From assembly GCF_024171725.1 (NCBI RefSeq), contig NZ_JAMTCG010000002.1, positions 62,001 through 126,000 on the forward strand: a stretch of 64,000 nt of DNA. The letters are read 5' to 3'. The DNA is from Williamsia serinedens. Lineage in GTDB: Bacteria; Actinomycetota; Actinomycetes; Mycobacteriales; Mycobacteriaceae. Every line of letters begins with the position of its first letter. The stretch's first letter is position 1. A program made the position numbers and the translations under genes. Below are positions 52,982-61,848 of this stretch, in pieces. The notes below the pieces were generated by a model that was not told the DNA's origin, searched no databases, and was given only the letters and a program-made list of their open reading frames with translations.

Positions 52982-53677
52982 ATGAAGATCTCGTACAAGA
53001 AGGCCGTCGTCGGCGCAGCAATAGCCGCCGTCGCCATCCTCCCCGCCGCCGCGTGCTCCAGCACCGACTCGTCCTCGGGCTCCTCGACGTCCGCGTCGGC
53101 CTCGGCCCCGGAATCCTCTGCGACACAGAGCACCCCGGCCCCCGTGGCCACCGTCCCCACCCTCACCGGCCGCGACACCGCCGTCGCCCTGGACTCCGGC
53201 TTCACCGGCGCCCTGACGACCCTGAAGCTGACCCCGGGCGTGGTCGGCGGCGCGAAGCTCGAGAACGGCTCGCTCGTCTTCCCGATCACCGGCGGCAACG
53301 TCACGTACTACACGCCCGGATCGATCCAGCCGTACGTGCAGGGCATCATCGACCACAAGGGCGCCGGCTTCTCGCTCACCGGCGGCGGCAAGACCGTCGA
53401 CATCACCAACCTGACCATCGACCCGGGCACCTCGAAGCTCATGGCCGACGTCAGCGTCGACGGGACCGTCGCGGCCACCCAGGCGGTCGTGTTCGACCTC
53501 GACGGCAGCACCCTGAAGCCGTTGCAGACCAACGCCGATGGGACCGCCGTGCTGGAGGGGACCCGTGTCCTCATCTCGCCGACCGCCGCGGGACTGTTGA
53601 ACCAGACCTTCAACACCGACGCGGTGAAGGCGGGTCTGCTCGTGGGCATCGCGAAAATCACCATCAACACCAAGTGA
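52982..53677 (+). CDS. Secreted lipoprotein of unknown function
   Basis: A 231-residue exported protein, ATG at 52982. Signal peptide KAVVGAAIAAVAILPAAAC with lipobox ending at Cys25, then a Ser/Thr/Pro-rich linker to about residue 58, and a beta-rich domain with Gly-Thr-Asp turns (LVFPITGGNVTYYTPGS, GGGKTVDITNLTIDPGTSK). It resembles HtaA-like surface beta domains only loosely; no haem ligand can be argued. Stands alone between the SQR gene and the M24 operon, with a hairpin at 53711-53744. Confidence 0.85.
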   Translation: MKISYKKAVVGAAIAAVAILPAAACSSTDSSSGSSTSASASAPESSATQSTPAPVATVPTLTGRDTAVALDSGFTGALTTLKLTPGVVGGAKLENGSLVFPITGGNVTYYTPGSIQPYVQGIIDHKGAGFSLTGGGKTVDITNLTIDPGTSKLMADVSVDGTVAATQAVVFDLDGSTLKPLQTNADGTAVLEGTRVLISPTAAGLLNQTFNTDAVKAGLLVGIAKITINTK

Positions 53678-53710
53678 CATACGCCGACTCCGGTCGGTGA
53701 CGTGGGACGA

Positions 53711-53744
53711 GATCGGCCGTCGGGGGACCACCCGGCGGCCGATC
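53711..53744. terminator. Bidirectional hairpin between convergent genes
   Basis: Arms GATCGGCCGTCGGG (53711-53724) and CCCGGCGGCCGATC (53731-53744), one G-T wobble, 6-base loop, between stops at 53677 and 53771. Confidence 0.75.
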
Positions 53745-53770
53745 GCGTTCGCAAGAGAACCGATCTCAGG

Positions 53771-54487
53771 TCACCGGGCGTTCGGTCCGATGTCGAGCAG
53801 TTGTTCGGTGAAGCCACCGATCTGTGCGTCACGGTCGACGAGGTGGACCTCGAGGATCCAGTGGGTGGCGAGGCCGGCGCGGTCGTTCCGGCGCATGGGT
53901 TCTCGTGACCCCGGTGCGACGTAGCAGTCGATCTCGGAGCCCGAGATCTGTTTGTGCGGGAACTGTCCGACGAGATGTCCGGCGATCGAGCCGCCGAACT
54001 CCCAGCCCGCGTCCGCCGCGAGGCCGCAGACGTGGGCGTAGAGCTGTTCGCCGGTGATGTCGGGCGTGGCGACGAAATGGTCACGTGCACCGTCCCACAC
54101 GGTCTGCAGCGCATCCGCGAGTGCGTGCTTGTGCGGGTCGTCGCCGAGGACGACGGTGCGACCGACGTCGGCCTCCCACTCCTCGAGGACCGGGCCGAAG
54201 TCGAGGAACACGATGTCGTCGGCGGCGATGTCCCGGTCGGGTGGGTTGTCGGCGTACGGGTGGAGCGTGTTGGGCCCGGCCCGCACGATCCGCTTGTGCC
54301 AGAACCTGTCCACGCCGAGCATCTCGGCCGCGAGGTCACGGACGGCGTCGCTCGCCGCACGCTCGCTCACGCCCGCGGCGACGATGCCCCGTTCCATCAC
54401 CGCGTCGAACAGCTCGAGAGCGCGGGCCTCGGCGTCGGTCAGACGCCGGACCCGCTCGTCCTCGTCGGTCTCGATCCCGGGAGTCAC
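53771..54487 (-). CDS. M24-family metallopeptidase-like protein
   Basis: A 238-residue pita-bread-fold protein without the N-terminal domain of Xaa-Pro peptidases. Metal-ligand regions: VFLDFGPVLEEWEADVGRT (two Asp) near residues 93-111, GHLVGQFPH (His) near 170, and WILEVHLVD (Glu) near 210. The last Glu of the usual five ligands is not obvious. Its GTG overlaps the stop of the LLM gene (GTGA), third gene in the SDR-LLM-M24 operon. Dipeptidase or an inactive relative (creatinase-like). Confidence 0.8.
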   Translation of the reverse strand: MTPGIETDEDERVRRLTDAEARALELFDAVMERGIVAAGVSERAASDAVRDLAAEMLGVDRFWHKRIVRAGPNTLHPYADNPPDRDIAADDIVFLDFGPVLEEWEADVGRTVVLGDDPHKHALADALQTVWDGARDHFVATPDITGEQLYAHVCGLAADAGWEFGGSIAGHLVGQFPHKQISGSEIDCYVAPGSREPMRRNDRAGLATHWILEVHLVDRDAQIGGFTEQLLDIGPNAR

Positions 54488-55491
54488 TTCACCAGCGGCG
54501 CAAGTGTCTTGCCGGTGAGCTCGACGATCCCCGGGATGTGGCCGTTGGCGACGAGGTTGACGGTGATCCCGTCGATCCCCTTGTCGAGCACGCGACGCTG
54601 GATCTGCTCGGCGACGTCGTCGGGCGTGCCGACGAAGTGCCGTGCCGTGGCCGCCGACCGGCCTTCCTCGTCGAGGCTGTCCAGGTCCACGCCGGTCTTG
54701 CGGAGGAACTGCTTCTGCAGATCCCGTGCGGTGTCACCGTTCTCGTCGATGATGACGAACGCCAGGTAGCTGGTCTCGAGGCTGTCGCGATCACGGCCGG
54801 CCTCCTGGCAGCGCGCGGCGAGCGCCTCCAACTTGCGGGGGATCTCGTCGTCGCCGCAGATGACGTTGAGGTGGTCGGCGTAGCGCGCCGCCAGTCCGAA
54901 CGTCTTCTTCTCTCCACCGCCGCCGAGCATGATCGGCAAATCGTCGCGGACACGCGGCTCGTTGAGCGTGCCGTGCGCCTGGTACCACTTCCCGTCGACC
55001 TCGGGGTGCCGTCCGCGCAGCATCGGCTCGATGATGCTCAGCGACTCCTCGAGTCGGGCGAATCGGTCGGTGAACGTGCCGAACTCGTATCCCATCTGCT
55101 GGTGCTCGAGCTCGTACCAGCCGGCACCGATCGCCAGCACCGCGCGCCCGCCGCTCATCACGTCGAGCGTAGTCACCGTCTTCGCCAGCATCGCGGGGTT
55201 GCGATAGGTGTTGCCGGTGACCAGGGTCGACAGCTGGATCGTCGACGTCGCCGTGGCGAGCGCGCCGAGCAGCGTGTACGCCTCGAGCATCGGCTCCTCC
55301 GGCGCACCGATTCCGGGCAATTGGTAGAAGTGGTCCATCACGAGCACGGTGTCGAAGCCGTTCGCCTCGGCCTCACGGGCCTGCGCGATGACGGTCGGAC
55401 CGATGTCGGCTGCCGTGCCGGGGTAGGTGAAGTTGGGGATCTGGTAACCGAGGCGGATGCTCACCCGATCCACGATAGGCCCGTCGTCCAT
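54484..55491 (-). CDS. LLM-class F420-dependent oxidoreductase
   Basis: A 335-residue luciferase-like TIM-barrel protein. N-terminal RLGYQIPNFTYPG, then VMDHFYQLPG near 52, GNTYRNPAMLAKTVTTLDVMSGGRAVLAIGAGWYELEH near 92-130, and IMLGGGGEKKTFGLAARYAD near 188, all typical of the F420-dependent subgroup of actinobacteria. ATG at 55491 overlaps the SDR stop by one base (TGATG). Forms an operon with the SDR and M24 genes. Substrate unknown. Confidence 0.9.
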   Translation of the reverse strand: MDDGPIVDRVSIRLGYQIPNFTYPGTAADIGPTVIAQAREAEANGFDTVLVMDHFYQLPGIGAPEEPMLEAYTLLGALATATSTIQLSTLVTGNTYRNPAMLAKTVTTLDVMSGGRAVLAIGAGWYELEHQQMGYEFGTFTDRFARLEESLSIIEPMLRGRHPEVDGKWYQAHGTLNEPRVRDDLPIMLGGGGEKKTFGLAARYADHLNVICGDDEIPRKLEALAARCQEAGRDRDSLETSYLAFVIIDENGDTARDLQKQFLRKTGVDLDSLDEEGRSAATARHFVGTPDDVAEQIQRRVLDKGIDGITVNLVANGHIPGIVELTGKTLAPLVK

Positions 55492-56231
55492 CAGTCGAGG
55501 TGGGTCAGCTGATCCATCAGTTCTGCTCGGTTGCCGTTCACCTCGGAGTCACGCAGCGCCCGTGCGTGGTCGACGACGATCTCGTCGTGGTCCTTGCCGA
55601 GCAGGTCCATCGTCTCGGCGATGAACGAGTCGAGCGGCATGGCCCACTCCGCGGTCGACTGCCCCGGCGCGAACTCGGTCTGCACGGCGGGAGGGATGAT
55701 CTCCCGGACACGGACTCCGCTGTCGCGCAACTGCAGTCGCAGCGAGTCGGTGAACGAGTGGACGAACGCCTTCGTCGCCGAGTAGGTCGGCATCGGCGCC
55801 AGCGGCGTGAACGCGAGCCCCGACGACACCGTGATGATCGTTCCCGACATCCTCTGCAGGTGTTCGGTGAACGCCCCGATCAGCCGCACGGTGCCGAGGA
55901 TGTTGGTGGTGACCATCCGGGCGGTCGCGTCGACGAAGTCGCCGGTGGTGAGGTCCTCGGGCTCGGCAAAGCCGGCCATGGTGATCAGCGTGTCCGTGGC
56001 GGGGAAGCGCTCGATCACGTCGGCCGCCGCGGCGCTGATCGACGCGGGATCGGCGACGTCGACGACGACGGTCCCGATGCCCGGGTGCTCGGTGGCGAGG
56101 TCGTCGAGCAGGGCCTGCCGCCGCCCACCGGCGATCACGGTCGCGCCGGCGTCGTGCAGGGCCACCGACAGCGCGCGGCCGATGCCCGACGTGGCGCCGG
56201 GGATGAACACGGTGCGTCCGGTGATGTCCAT
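55491..56231 (-). CDS. Short-chain dehydrogenase/reductase (DltE-like)
   Basis: A 246-residue SDR, ATG at 56231. Cofactor motif PGATSGIGRAL near residue 12, a modified NNAG (TMAGFAEPE) near 84, and the catalytic Ser with YSATKAFVHSF near 148. First gene of the SDR-LLM-M24 operon and divergent from an XRE-type regulator at 56399, which probably controls it; this pairing of an MmyB-like regulator with a divergent SDR is common in actinobacteria. Confidence 0.9.
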   Translation of the reverse strand: MDITGRTVFIPGATSGIGRALSVALHDAGATVIAGGRRQALLDDLATEHPGIGTVVVDVADPASISAAAADVIERFPATDTLITMAGFAEPEDLTTGDFVDATARMVTTNILGTVRLIGAFTEHLQRMSGTIITVSSGLAFTPLAPMPTYSATKAFVHSFTDSLRLQLRDSGVRVREIIPPAVQTEFAPGQSTAEWAMPLDSFIAETMDLLGKDHDEIVVDHARALRDSEVNGNRAELMDQLTHLD

Positions 56232-56398
56232 TCAGAACTCCTCGATCCGAGCCGGGACCCGACGTCCCGGCGGTGACACCAGTCGACCGGTCGCCGACCG
56301 GCCGGGGAAGGCCTCGCCGATCGGGGGACCGTCGGTCCCTGGATACCGACGCGCGCGAGCGGCCATGCTGGAGCGACACGTGACGAGGGAGGTGGGAG

Positions 56399-57229
56399 AT
56401 GGACCGCGCCGGACTGGCCGAGTTCCTGACCCGCAGGCGGGAGGCGCTGCAGCCGGAGGACGTCGGGCTGCCGCGCGGCGAGCGTCGCCGGACGCCGGGC
56501 CTGCGCCGTGAGGAGGTCGCGATGCTGGCCCGGATGTCGACGGACTACCTGTCCCGCCTCGAGCAGCAGCGCGGGCCGCAACCGTCGGACCAGATGCTCA
56601 CCGCGATCTCACGGGCGTTGCACCTGTCGCTGGCCGAGCGTGATCACCTGTTCGCGCTGGGCGGGCACGCCGCGCCGCACCGGGTCGCCCGCGGCGATCA
56701 CGTACCGCCCGGGCTGCTGCGCATCCTCGATCGCCTCGACGACACCCCCGCGATGGTGGTGAACAGTGCCGGCGAGACCCTGGTGCAGACGCGACCGGCG
56801 ACGGCCCTGTTGGGCGACGAGACCCGGCACACCGGGTTGGAGCGCAGCGTCGTCTACCGCTGGTTCAGCGATGCCGCGCATCGGTCGCACATCCCCGCCG
56901 ATGACCACGACCACCACTCCCGTGCGCACGCGGCGCGTCTGCGACGCGCGGTCGCGGTGGAGGGCGACCGGTCGCGCCCCGCGGAGATCAGTCGTGCCCT
57001 CCTCGCCGAGTCGGCCGAGTTCCGGGCACTGTGGGAGCAGCACGACGTCGACGTCGCCCTGGACACCAGCTCGAAGCGGATCGCCCACCCCGAGCTGGGG
57101 ATCGTCGAGGTGAACTGTCAGACGCTCATCGACCCCGATCAGGGCCTGTCGTTGCTGGTGTACACCGCGACGCCCGGCAGCCCGAGCCACGAGAAGCTGG
57201 CGATGCTCTCGGCGGTCACCCCGGTCTGA
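56399..57229 (+). CDS. XRE family regulator with MmyB-like ligand domain
   Basis: A 276-residue regulator, ATG at 56399 after GGGAGGTGGGAG-type sequence. N-terminal helix-turn-helix: RTPGLRREEVAMLARMSTDYLSRLEQQRGPQPSDQML (residues 31-68). C-terminal MmyB-like PAS fold domain with DDTPAMVVNSAGETLVQT near 112 and the ending LDTSSKRIAHPELGIVEVNCQTL, which in relatives binds fatty acids. Divergent from the SDR-LLM-M24 operon. Overlaps the convergent flippase gene by 14 bases. Confidence 0.9.
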   Translation: MDRAGLAEFLTRRREALQPEDVGLPRGERRRTPGLRREEVAMLARMSTDYLSRLEQQRGPQPSDQMLTAISRALHLSLAERDHLFALGGHAAPHRVARGDHVPPGLLRILDRLDDTPAMVVNSAGETLVQTRPATALLGDETRHTGLERSVVYRWFSDAAHRSHIPADDHDHHSRAHAARLRRAVAVEGDRSRPAEISRALLAESAEFRALWEQHDVDVALDTSSKRIAHPELGIVEVNCQTLIDPDQGLSLLVYTATPGSPSHEKLAMLSAVTPV

Positions 57230-58433
57230 CGGGGAGGCGCATGGTGGCGACGGTCGCCGCCGCGGCGGACACCACGGCGCAGACCGCCGCGACGGTCGCC
57301 AGCCCGACGACGGAGTGCGCGACGGTCAGGATCACGATCACCTCCACGACGAGCACCGCCCACGGGATGGCCGCCACGCGGGTGCGGTGCCGCGCGATGG
57401 CGGCGAGCAGCGCGACCTGCAGGACCGCCATCGCGCCGCCACCGATAGCGAACAGCCAGAGCAGGCCGGCGACGGGTCGGTAGTCGTCGCCGATGACGAT
57501 CGGGACCAGCGGACCGCCGATCGCCGCGCCGACCGAGGTGAGCGCGGACAGCCCCAGCAGCACGATCACCGCACCCCGCAGCGCCGACGCCGAGCGCTGC
57601 GCATCGGCCAGTCGGGGGAACACGACGAGACCGACGGCCTGCGGCAGCCAGTAGGCGACCTTCGCCGCGACGGTCCCGAGCGCGTAGACGCCGGAGTCGT
57701 TCTCGCTGAGCACCACCCGGCTCAGCAGGAGGTCCACGGACGTGGCCGTGACGAGCACGAGCTGCACCTGCGACGCGTGCATGACCGAGCGCGCCGAGAG
57801 CCGGCCGAGACCGACGTCGTCGCCGTCGACGACGAGCGACCGCACCTGCGTCACGACGAGTCCCACGGCCGCGACCGCGCCGAGCATCGTCGCGACGAGC
57901 GCCGACGCCGCCTGCCCGCCGAGCGCCAGCGCCACCAGCGGCGGCATGGTCCGCGCGACCCCGACGAGCCCGATGACCCAGGCGAGCGCCCGGAAGTGCT
58001 GATGCCCCTGCAGGATTCCCTGGCCGACGGAGATGAGCACCAGCAGCGGCGCGACGGTGAACGCCGCGGCTGTCGCGAGGAGGCCGGTGTGCGCGATGGT
58101 CATGAACGGCCAGACTGCGACGGCCGCGATCACCGCGACCGCGACGGCGGTCACCGCACCGAGCCGCACCAGCGACCGCGTCGACCGACCCGCGACCACC
58201 TCCCGGGCGGTCACCGCCTGGATCGCGAGCGCGGGCACACCGAGCACCAGCGTCGCCTGCAGCAGCACCGCGAACTCGCCGTACTGGTCGGGTGACAACC
58301 ACCGCGACGCGGGCAGGTGCACGAAATAGGCGCAGACGTTGGCGACCATCGAGCCGACGGCGACCTGACCGACCGACGAGACCAGGGAGCCCGACGCCGC
58401 CGCGCGGGGGCGTCGTCGCAGCCAGGTGGTCAC
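57216..58433 (-). CDS. MOP-superfamily polysaccharide flippase-like protein
   Basis: A 405-residue membrane protein with about 12 helices in the Wzx/MATE-like arrangement; start GTG at 58433. The first helix segment has VGSMVANVCAYFVHLPASRWLSPDQYGEF, the usual start of polysaccharide biosynthesis proteins, and GQGILQGHQHFRALAWV near 138. It probably flips a lipid-linked glycan across the membrane. Divergent from a GT-C-like gene 38 bases away, and close to GT4 and methyltransferase genes. Confidence 0.85.
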   Translation of the reverse strand: MTTWLRRRPRAAASGSLVSSVGQVAVGSMVANVCAYFVHLPASRWLSPDQYGEFAVLLQATLVLGVPALAIQAVTAREVVAGRSTRSLVRLGAVTAVAVAVIAAVAVWPFMTIAHTGLLATAAAFTVAPLLVLISVGQGILQGHQHFRALAWVIGLVGVARTMPPLVALALGGQAASALVATMLGAVAAVGLVVTQVRSLVVDGDDVGLGRLSARSVMHASQVQLVLVTATSVDLLLSRVVLSENDSGVYALGTVAAKVAYWLPQAVGLVVFPRLADAQRSASALRGAVIVLLGLSALTSVGAAIGGPLVPIVIGDDYRPVAGLLWLFAIGGGAMAVLQVALLAAIARHRTRVAAIPWAVLVVEVIVILTVAHSVVGLATVAAVCAVVSAAAATVATMRLPVRPG

Positions 58434-58471
58434 GGGGTCGAGTCTCGCAGGTCGCGCTAGGGTCGCCGACC

Positions 58472-60229
58472 ATGGGCCGCAGGGGCGCCGGCGCGGCGAT
58501 CTGGACGTCGTCGGTCGTCCTGTCCGCGGCCGTCGTCGCCCCGCTGTGGTCCGGCGAATACCTGCTGTACCGCGACGCGGTGTCGACGCCGCGCAGCCAC
58601 GTCACCGACAGCGCGCTCGGTCTCGGTGACCTCCCGGCGCGCGCGGTGCCGCAGGACTGGGCCGTCGCGGTGCTGTCGCAGGTCGTCGACGGCGGGCTCG
58701 TCGTCGTCGGGCTGATGACGCTGGCGCTGGTCCTGGCCGGGGTCGGTGCGGGTCGGCTGGCCCAGCGTCTGCTGCCCGCCACCGGGACGCCCGGGGCGCT
58801 GGCCGCCGTGGCGGTGGCGATCTGGAACCCGTTCGTCGCCGAGCGGCTCCTGCAGGGCCAGTGGAGTCTGCTGATCGGGCTCGCGGCGCTGTGCTGGGTC
58901 GCGCTCGCCGGTCTCGACGCTCGGGCGCGGGGAGGGTCGTCGTGGGTGCGGCTGGCCGCGTGGTGCGCGGTCGGGGCGTTCACCCCGACGGGCGGGCTGT
59001 TCGTCGCGGTGATCGTCGTCGCCGTGGTCGTCGTGCCGACCGTGCTGCAGCGGCGTGCCCGGCCGACTCTCGTGGCCGTCGGAGTGGTGGTGCTCGCGAA
59101 CCTGCCCTGGCTCGTCGCATCCCTGCTCACGACGGCGCCAGCCACCTCCGACGCCGGGGCCGTCGACCTGTTCGCGGCCCGTGCCGAGCCCGGTCTCGGC
59201 ACGCTGGTGACCCTCGCCGGGCTGGGCGGCATCTGGAACGCCGACGCCGTGCCGGGCAGTCGGACCATCGGGTGGGCAGGTGTCGCGACGGCGTGCCTCC
59301 TGGTTGTCGTGGCAACAGGGGTGCCGGTCCTGCTCCGACGACGGCGCCGCCTTCCGCTGATTCGCGAGCTGTCGGCGGTCGGTGTGGTGGCGGTGGTGCT
59401 GTGCGCGCTCGCCGCGACCGGTCCCGGGCGGTCTGTGCTCGGCGGTCTCGTCGACACGGTCCCCGGCGCCGGGCTGCTGCGCGACACGTCGAAGTTCGTC
59501 GCCCTGGCCGTCCCGGTCTACGCGGTGGCGGCCGCGGCGGCGGTCCAGCTGATCGGACGGTGGGTTCCGCGCGGTGCTGCGGCGGGCGCCGCGATCCTGC
59601 TGGTCGTCGCACCCCTCCCCGATCTCGCCTGGGGCGTGGGCGGCGACGTGCGGACGGTGCGGTACCCCGCCGACTGGACCGTCGTCGCGGACGAGATCCC
59701 CGCCGGATCGGGCGACGTCGTCACGGTGCCGACCGGCACCAACCGCCGCTATGACGTCACCGGCGGCGCGGTCTCTCTGGACCCGGCGAGTCGCCTGCTC
59801 CGAGTTCCCGTGGTGGCCGGGGGTGCCCTCGTGGTCGACGGTCGGACGGTCGACGCGCCGCCGCCGACCTCACGCGCCGCCCGGGCCGATCGCATCGTCA
59901 CCGACGGCGGGACGGCCGCCGACCTGGCGCGCCTCGGCGTCGGGTGGGTGCTCGTCGAGTCGCAGTACACCGCGGCCCCACCGGGGACCATGCTGATGAC
60001 GAAGCCCGGGGTGTGCTCGGTGACCGTGCCGGTCACCGGACTCGAGTGTGTGCACGACGGCCCGGACCTCGCTCTGCTGCGGGTCCCCGATCCGACCGTG
60101 GTCCGGGCGAGCGGCATCGACCGCACGACGACGTGGGCCGCCCACCTCGCGTGGCTCGCGACGATCGTCGTCGGAATCGCCACGGCGACCCGACGTCGGC
60201 TGATCCAATGGCGGGATGCCCGACCGTGA
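58472..60229 (+). CDS. GT-C-like integral membrane protein
   Basis: A 585-residue protein from ATG 58472 with about ten helices over residues 10-410 and an outer C-terminal domain closed by a last helix (HLAWLATIVVGIATA). The first outer loop (YLLYRDAVSTPRSHVTDSALGLG) and the later segment LLRDTSKFVALAVP near 333 occur in the same places as comparable segments in AftD, so it is probably a distantly related polyprenyl-phosphate-sugar transferase. From memory corresponds to Rv0226c. Overlaps the next gene by 14 bases. Confidence 0.75.
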   Translation: MGRRGAGAAIWTSSVVLSAAVVAPLWSGEYLLYRDAVSTPRSHVTDSALGLGDLPARAVPQDWAVAVLSQVVDGGLVVVGLMTLALVLAGVGAGRLAQRLLPATGTPGALAAVAVAIWNPFVAERLLQGQWSLLIGLAALCWVALAGLDARARGGSSWVRLAAWCAVGAFTPTGGLFVAVIVVAVVVVPTVLQRRARPTLVAVGVVVLANLPWLVASLLTTAPATSDAGAVDLFAARAEPGLGTLVTLAGLGGIWNADAVPGSRTIGWAGVATACLLVVVATGVPVLLRRRRRLPLIRELSAVGVVAVVLCALAATGPGRSVLGGLVDTVPGAGLLRDTSKFVALAVPVYAVAAAAAVQLIGRWVPRGAAAGAAILLVVAPLPDLAWGVGGDVRTVRYPADWTVVADEIPAGSGDVVTVPTGTNRRYDVTGGAVSLDPASRLLRVPVVAGGALVVDGRTVDAPPPTSRAARADRIVTDGGTAADLARLGVGWVLVESQYTAAPPGTMLMTKPGVCSVTVPVTGLECVHDGPDLALLRVPDPTVVRASGIDRTTTWAAHLAWLATIVVGIATATRRRLIQWRDARP

Positions 60230-60755
60230 CGCCACCCCGACCGCTGCCGACGACATCGCCGCGATCACGCGTCTGAAGTACCGCTATCTGCGCACGCTCG
60301 ACACGAAGCGCTGGGACGAGTTCGCCGAGACGCTCACCCCGGACGTGACCGGGACGTACGGCGCGTCATTGGAGTTCGAGAACCGGGACACCCTTGTCGA
60401 CTTCATGCGGTCGTCACTCGGGACCGACGTCATCATCACCGAGCACCACGCGGGTCACCCCGAGATCGACGTCGACGGCGACACCGCAACCGGCCGCTGG
60501 TATCTGCAGGATCGGGTGATCGCGGCGAGCATGAACTTCATGCTGTTCGGGGCCGCGTTCTACGACGACACCTACCGGAGGACGTCGGAGGGCTGGCGTA
60601 TCTGTCGGACCGGCTACCAGCGCACCTATGAGGCGACGCTGTCCCTGGCCGACGTGCCGAGCTTCTCCCTCTCGACAGGGCCGGCGATCCTCCTTCCCGA
60701 CGCGGCCGCCGCCAGCACCGAGAGCACGGCGTCGGTGGTGGCGGACCAGGAGTAG
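60216..60755 (+). CDS. SnoaL-like (NTF2-fold) protein
   Basis: A 179-residue protein. Residues 12-135 fit the SnoaL_4 type: ITRLKYRYLRTLDTKRWDEFAETLTPDVTG at the start, TEHHAGHPEIDVDGDTATGRWYL in the middle and EGWRICRTGYQRTYEATL at the end. A 35-residue tail follows and is antisense to the end of the GT4 gene (130 bases). Role unknown; many are isomerases or hydratases of small aromatic or polyketide compounds. Confidence 0.8.
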   Translation: MPDRDATPTAADDIAAITRLKYRYLRTLDTKRWDEFAETLTPDVTGTYGASLEFENRDTLVDFMRSSLGTDVIITEHHAGHPEIDVDGDTATGRWYLQDRVIAASMNFMLFGAAFYDDTYRRTSEGWRICRTGYQRTYEATLSLADVPSFSLSTGPAILLPDAAAASTESTASVVADQE

Positions 60756-61834
60756 TCGGCGACGCGGTCGCGGCCGGCCGACCCCAGGGCGTCGCGCCGG
60801 TCCGCGTCGAGCAGGAGGTCGCGGGCAGCGTAGGCGAGGTCGTCGGGACCGTCGACGAGGAGTCCGGTGACGCCGTCGACGATGGAGTCGGTGAGGCCGC
60901 GCGACGAGCGGTACCCGATGGTCGGGACCCCGTGCTGAGCCGCCTCGATGACCGCCAGACCCCAGCCCTCGGTCCGCGACGGCATCAGGTGCACCTGCGC
61001 CTGGGCCAGCACACGGTGTTTCGTCGTCTCGTCGACGTGTCCGTGGAAGGTCACGTGGTCGCCGATGCCGAGGTCGGTGGCGACGGCACGCAGGTTGGGC
61101 GCCCACCAGCCGTCACCGACGATGTCGAGGTGCACGTCGGGGATGGCGTGGCGCAGTCGGGCGACGGCGCCGAGCGCGTCCTCGATCTGCTTGTGCGGGA
61201 CCAGTCGGGACACGACGCAGAGGCGGTGGCCCTCCGACGGTGCATGCGCACGGGTGCCGGCGGGCACGTCGTCGGCTCCGGCGCGGACGACGGCGACGCG
61301 GGCGCGGTCGACGCCGAGCAGCAGCAGGTCGTCGGCAGACGGCGTCGAGACCGTCAGGTACTGGTGGCGCCGGTGTACCCGCGGCGACAACCACGACTCG
61401 ACGAACCAGCCGACGGTCCCGAGGAGCCGACCCGCCACCGGCCATTGCGCCCGGTGGCAGTGGTGGACGAGCACGACGACGGGCGCCCGGGAGACGACCT
61501 TCGCGAAGAACGGGATGCCGTTCTGGGTGTCGATCACGACGTCGGGTCGTATGCCTCGCAACGGTCCGATCCCGAGGCGACCGGCGGCGATGGCGACGAG
61601 CGCGCGCGGATAGACGGTCAGGCGGCCGCCGCCCCGGGAGATCCGGACGCCGTCGCGGACCTCTTCACGCGCCGCCCCGCGGTAGCCGGCGGTCCGGAGG
61701 GTGACCCGGATGCCACGAGCGGCCAGTTCGGCACCGACACGTTCCAGGTACCGCTCGCTGCCGCCGCCCTGCGGGTGCCCGGTGTCGCGCCAGCACAGCA
61801 GCAGCACGTCGCGGACGGTGGGTTCGGGCGGCAC
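60626..61834 (-). CDS. Family 4 glycosyltransferase
   Basis: A 402-residue GT-B enzyme, GTG at 61834. N-terminal acceptor domain with PQGGGSERYLERVGAELAARG near residue 21; donor domain with LCVVSRLVPHKQIEDAL near 208 and the EX7E-type element SRTEGWGLAVIEAAQHGVPTIGY near 285. From memory corresponds to Rv0225. Cytoplasmic; probably adds a sugar to a lipid-linked glycan later flipped outward. Last 130 bases overlap the SnoaL-like gene, and the extra C-terminal tail (GPVEREKLGTSARDSVAS) is not typical of the family. Confidence 0.9.
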   Translation of the reverse strand: MPPEPTVRDVLLLCWRDTGHPQGGGSERYLERVGAELAARGIRVTLRTAGYRGAAREEVRDGVRISRGGGRLTVYPRALVAIAAGRLGIGPLRGIRPDVVIDTQNGIPFFAKVVSRAPVVVLVHHCHRAQWPVAGRLLGTVGWFVESWLSPRVHRRHQYLTVSTPSADDLLLLGVDRARVAVVRAGADDVPAGTRAHAPSEGHRLCVVSRLVPHKQIEDALGAVARLRHAIPDVHLDIVGDGWWAPNLRAVATDLGIGDHVTFHGHVDETTKHRVLAQAQVHLMPSRTEGWGLAVIEAAQHGVPTIGYRSSRGLTDSIVDGVTGLLVDGPDDLAYAARDLLLDADRRDALGSAGRDRVADYSWSATTDAVLSVLAAAASGRRIAGPVEREKLGTSARDSVAS

Positions 61835-61848
61835 GGCCCCACTCTAGG

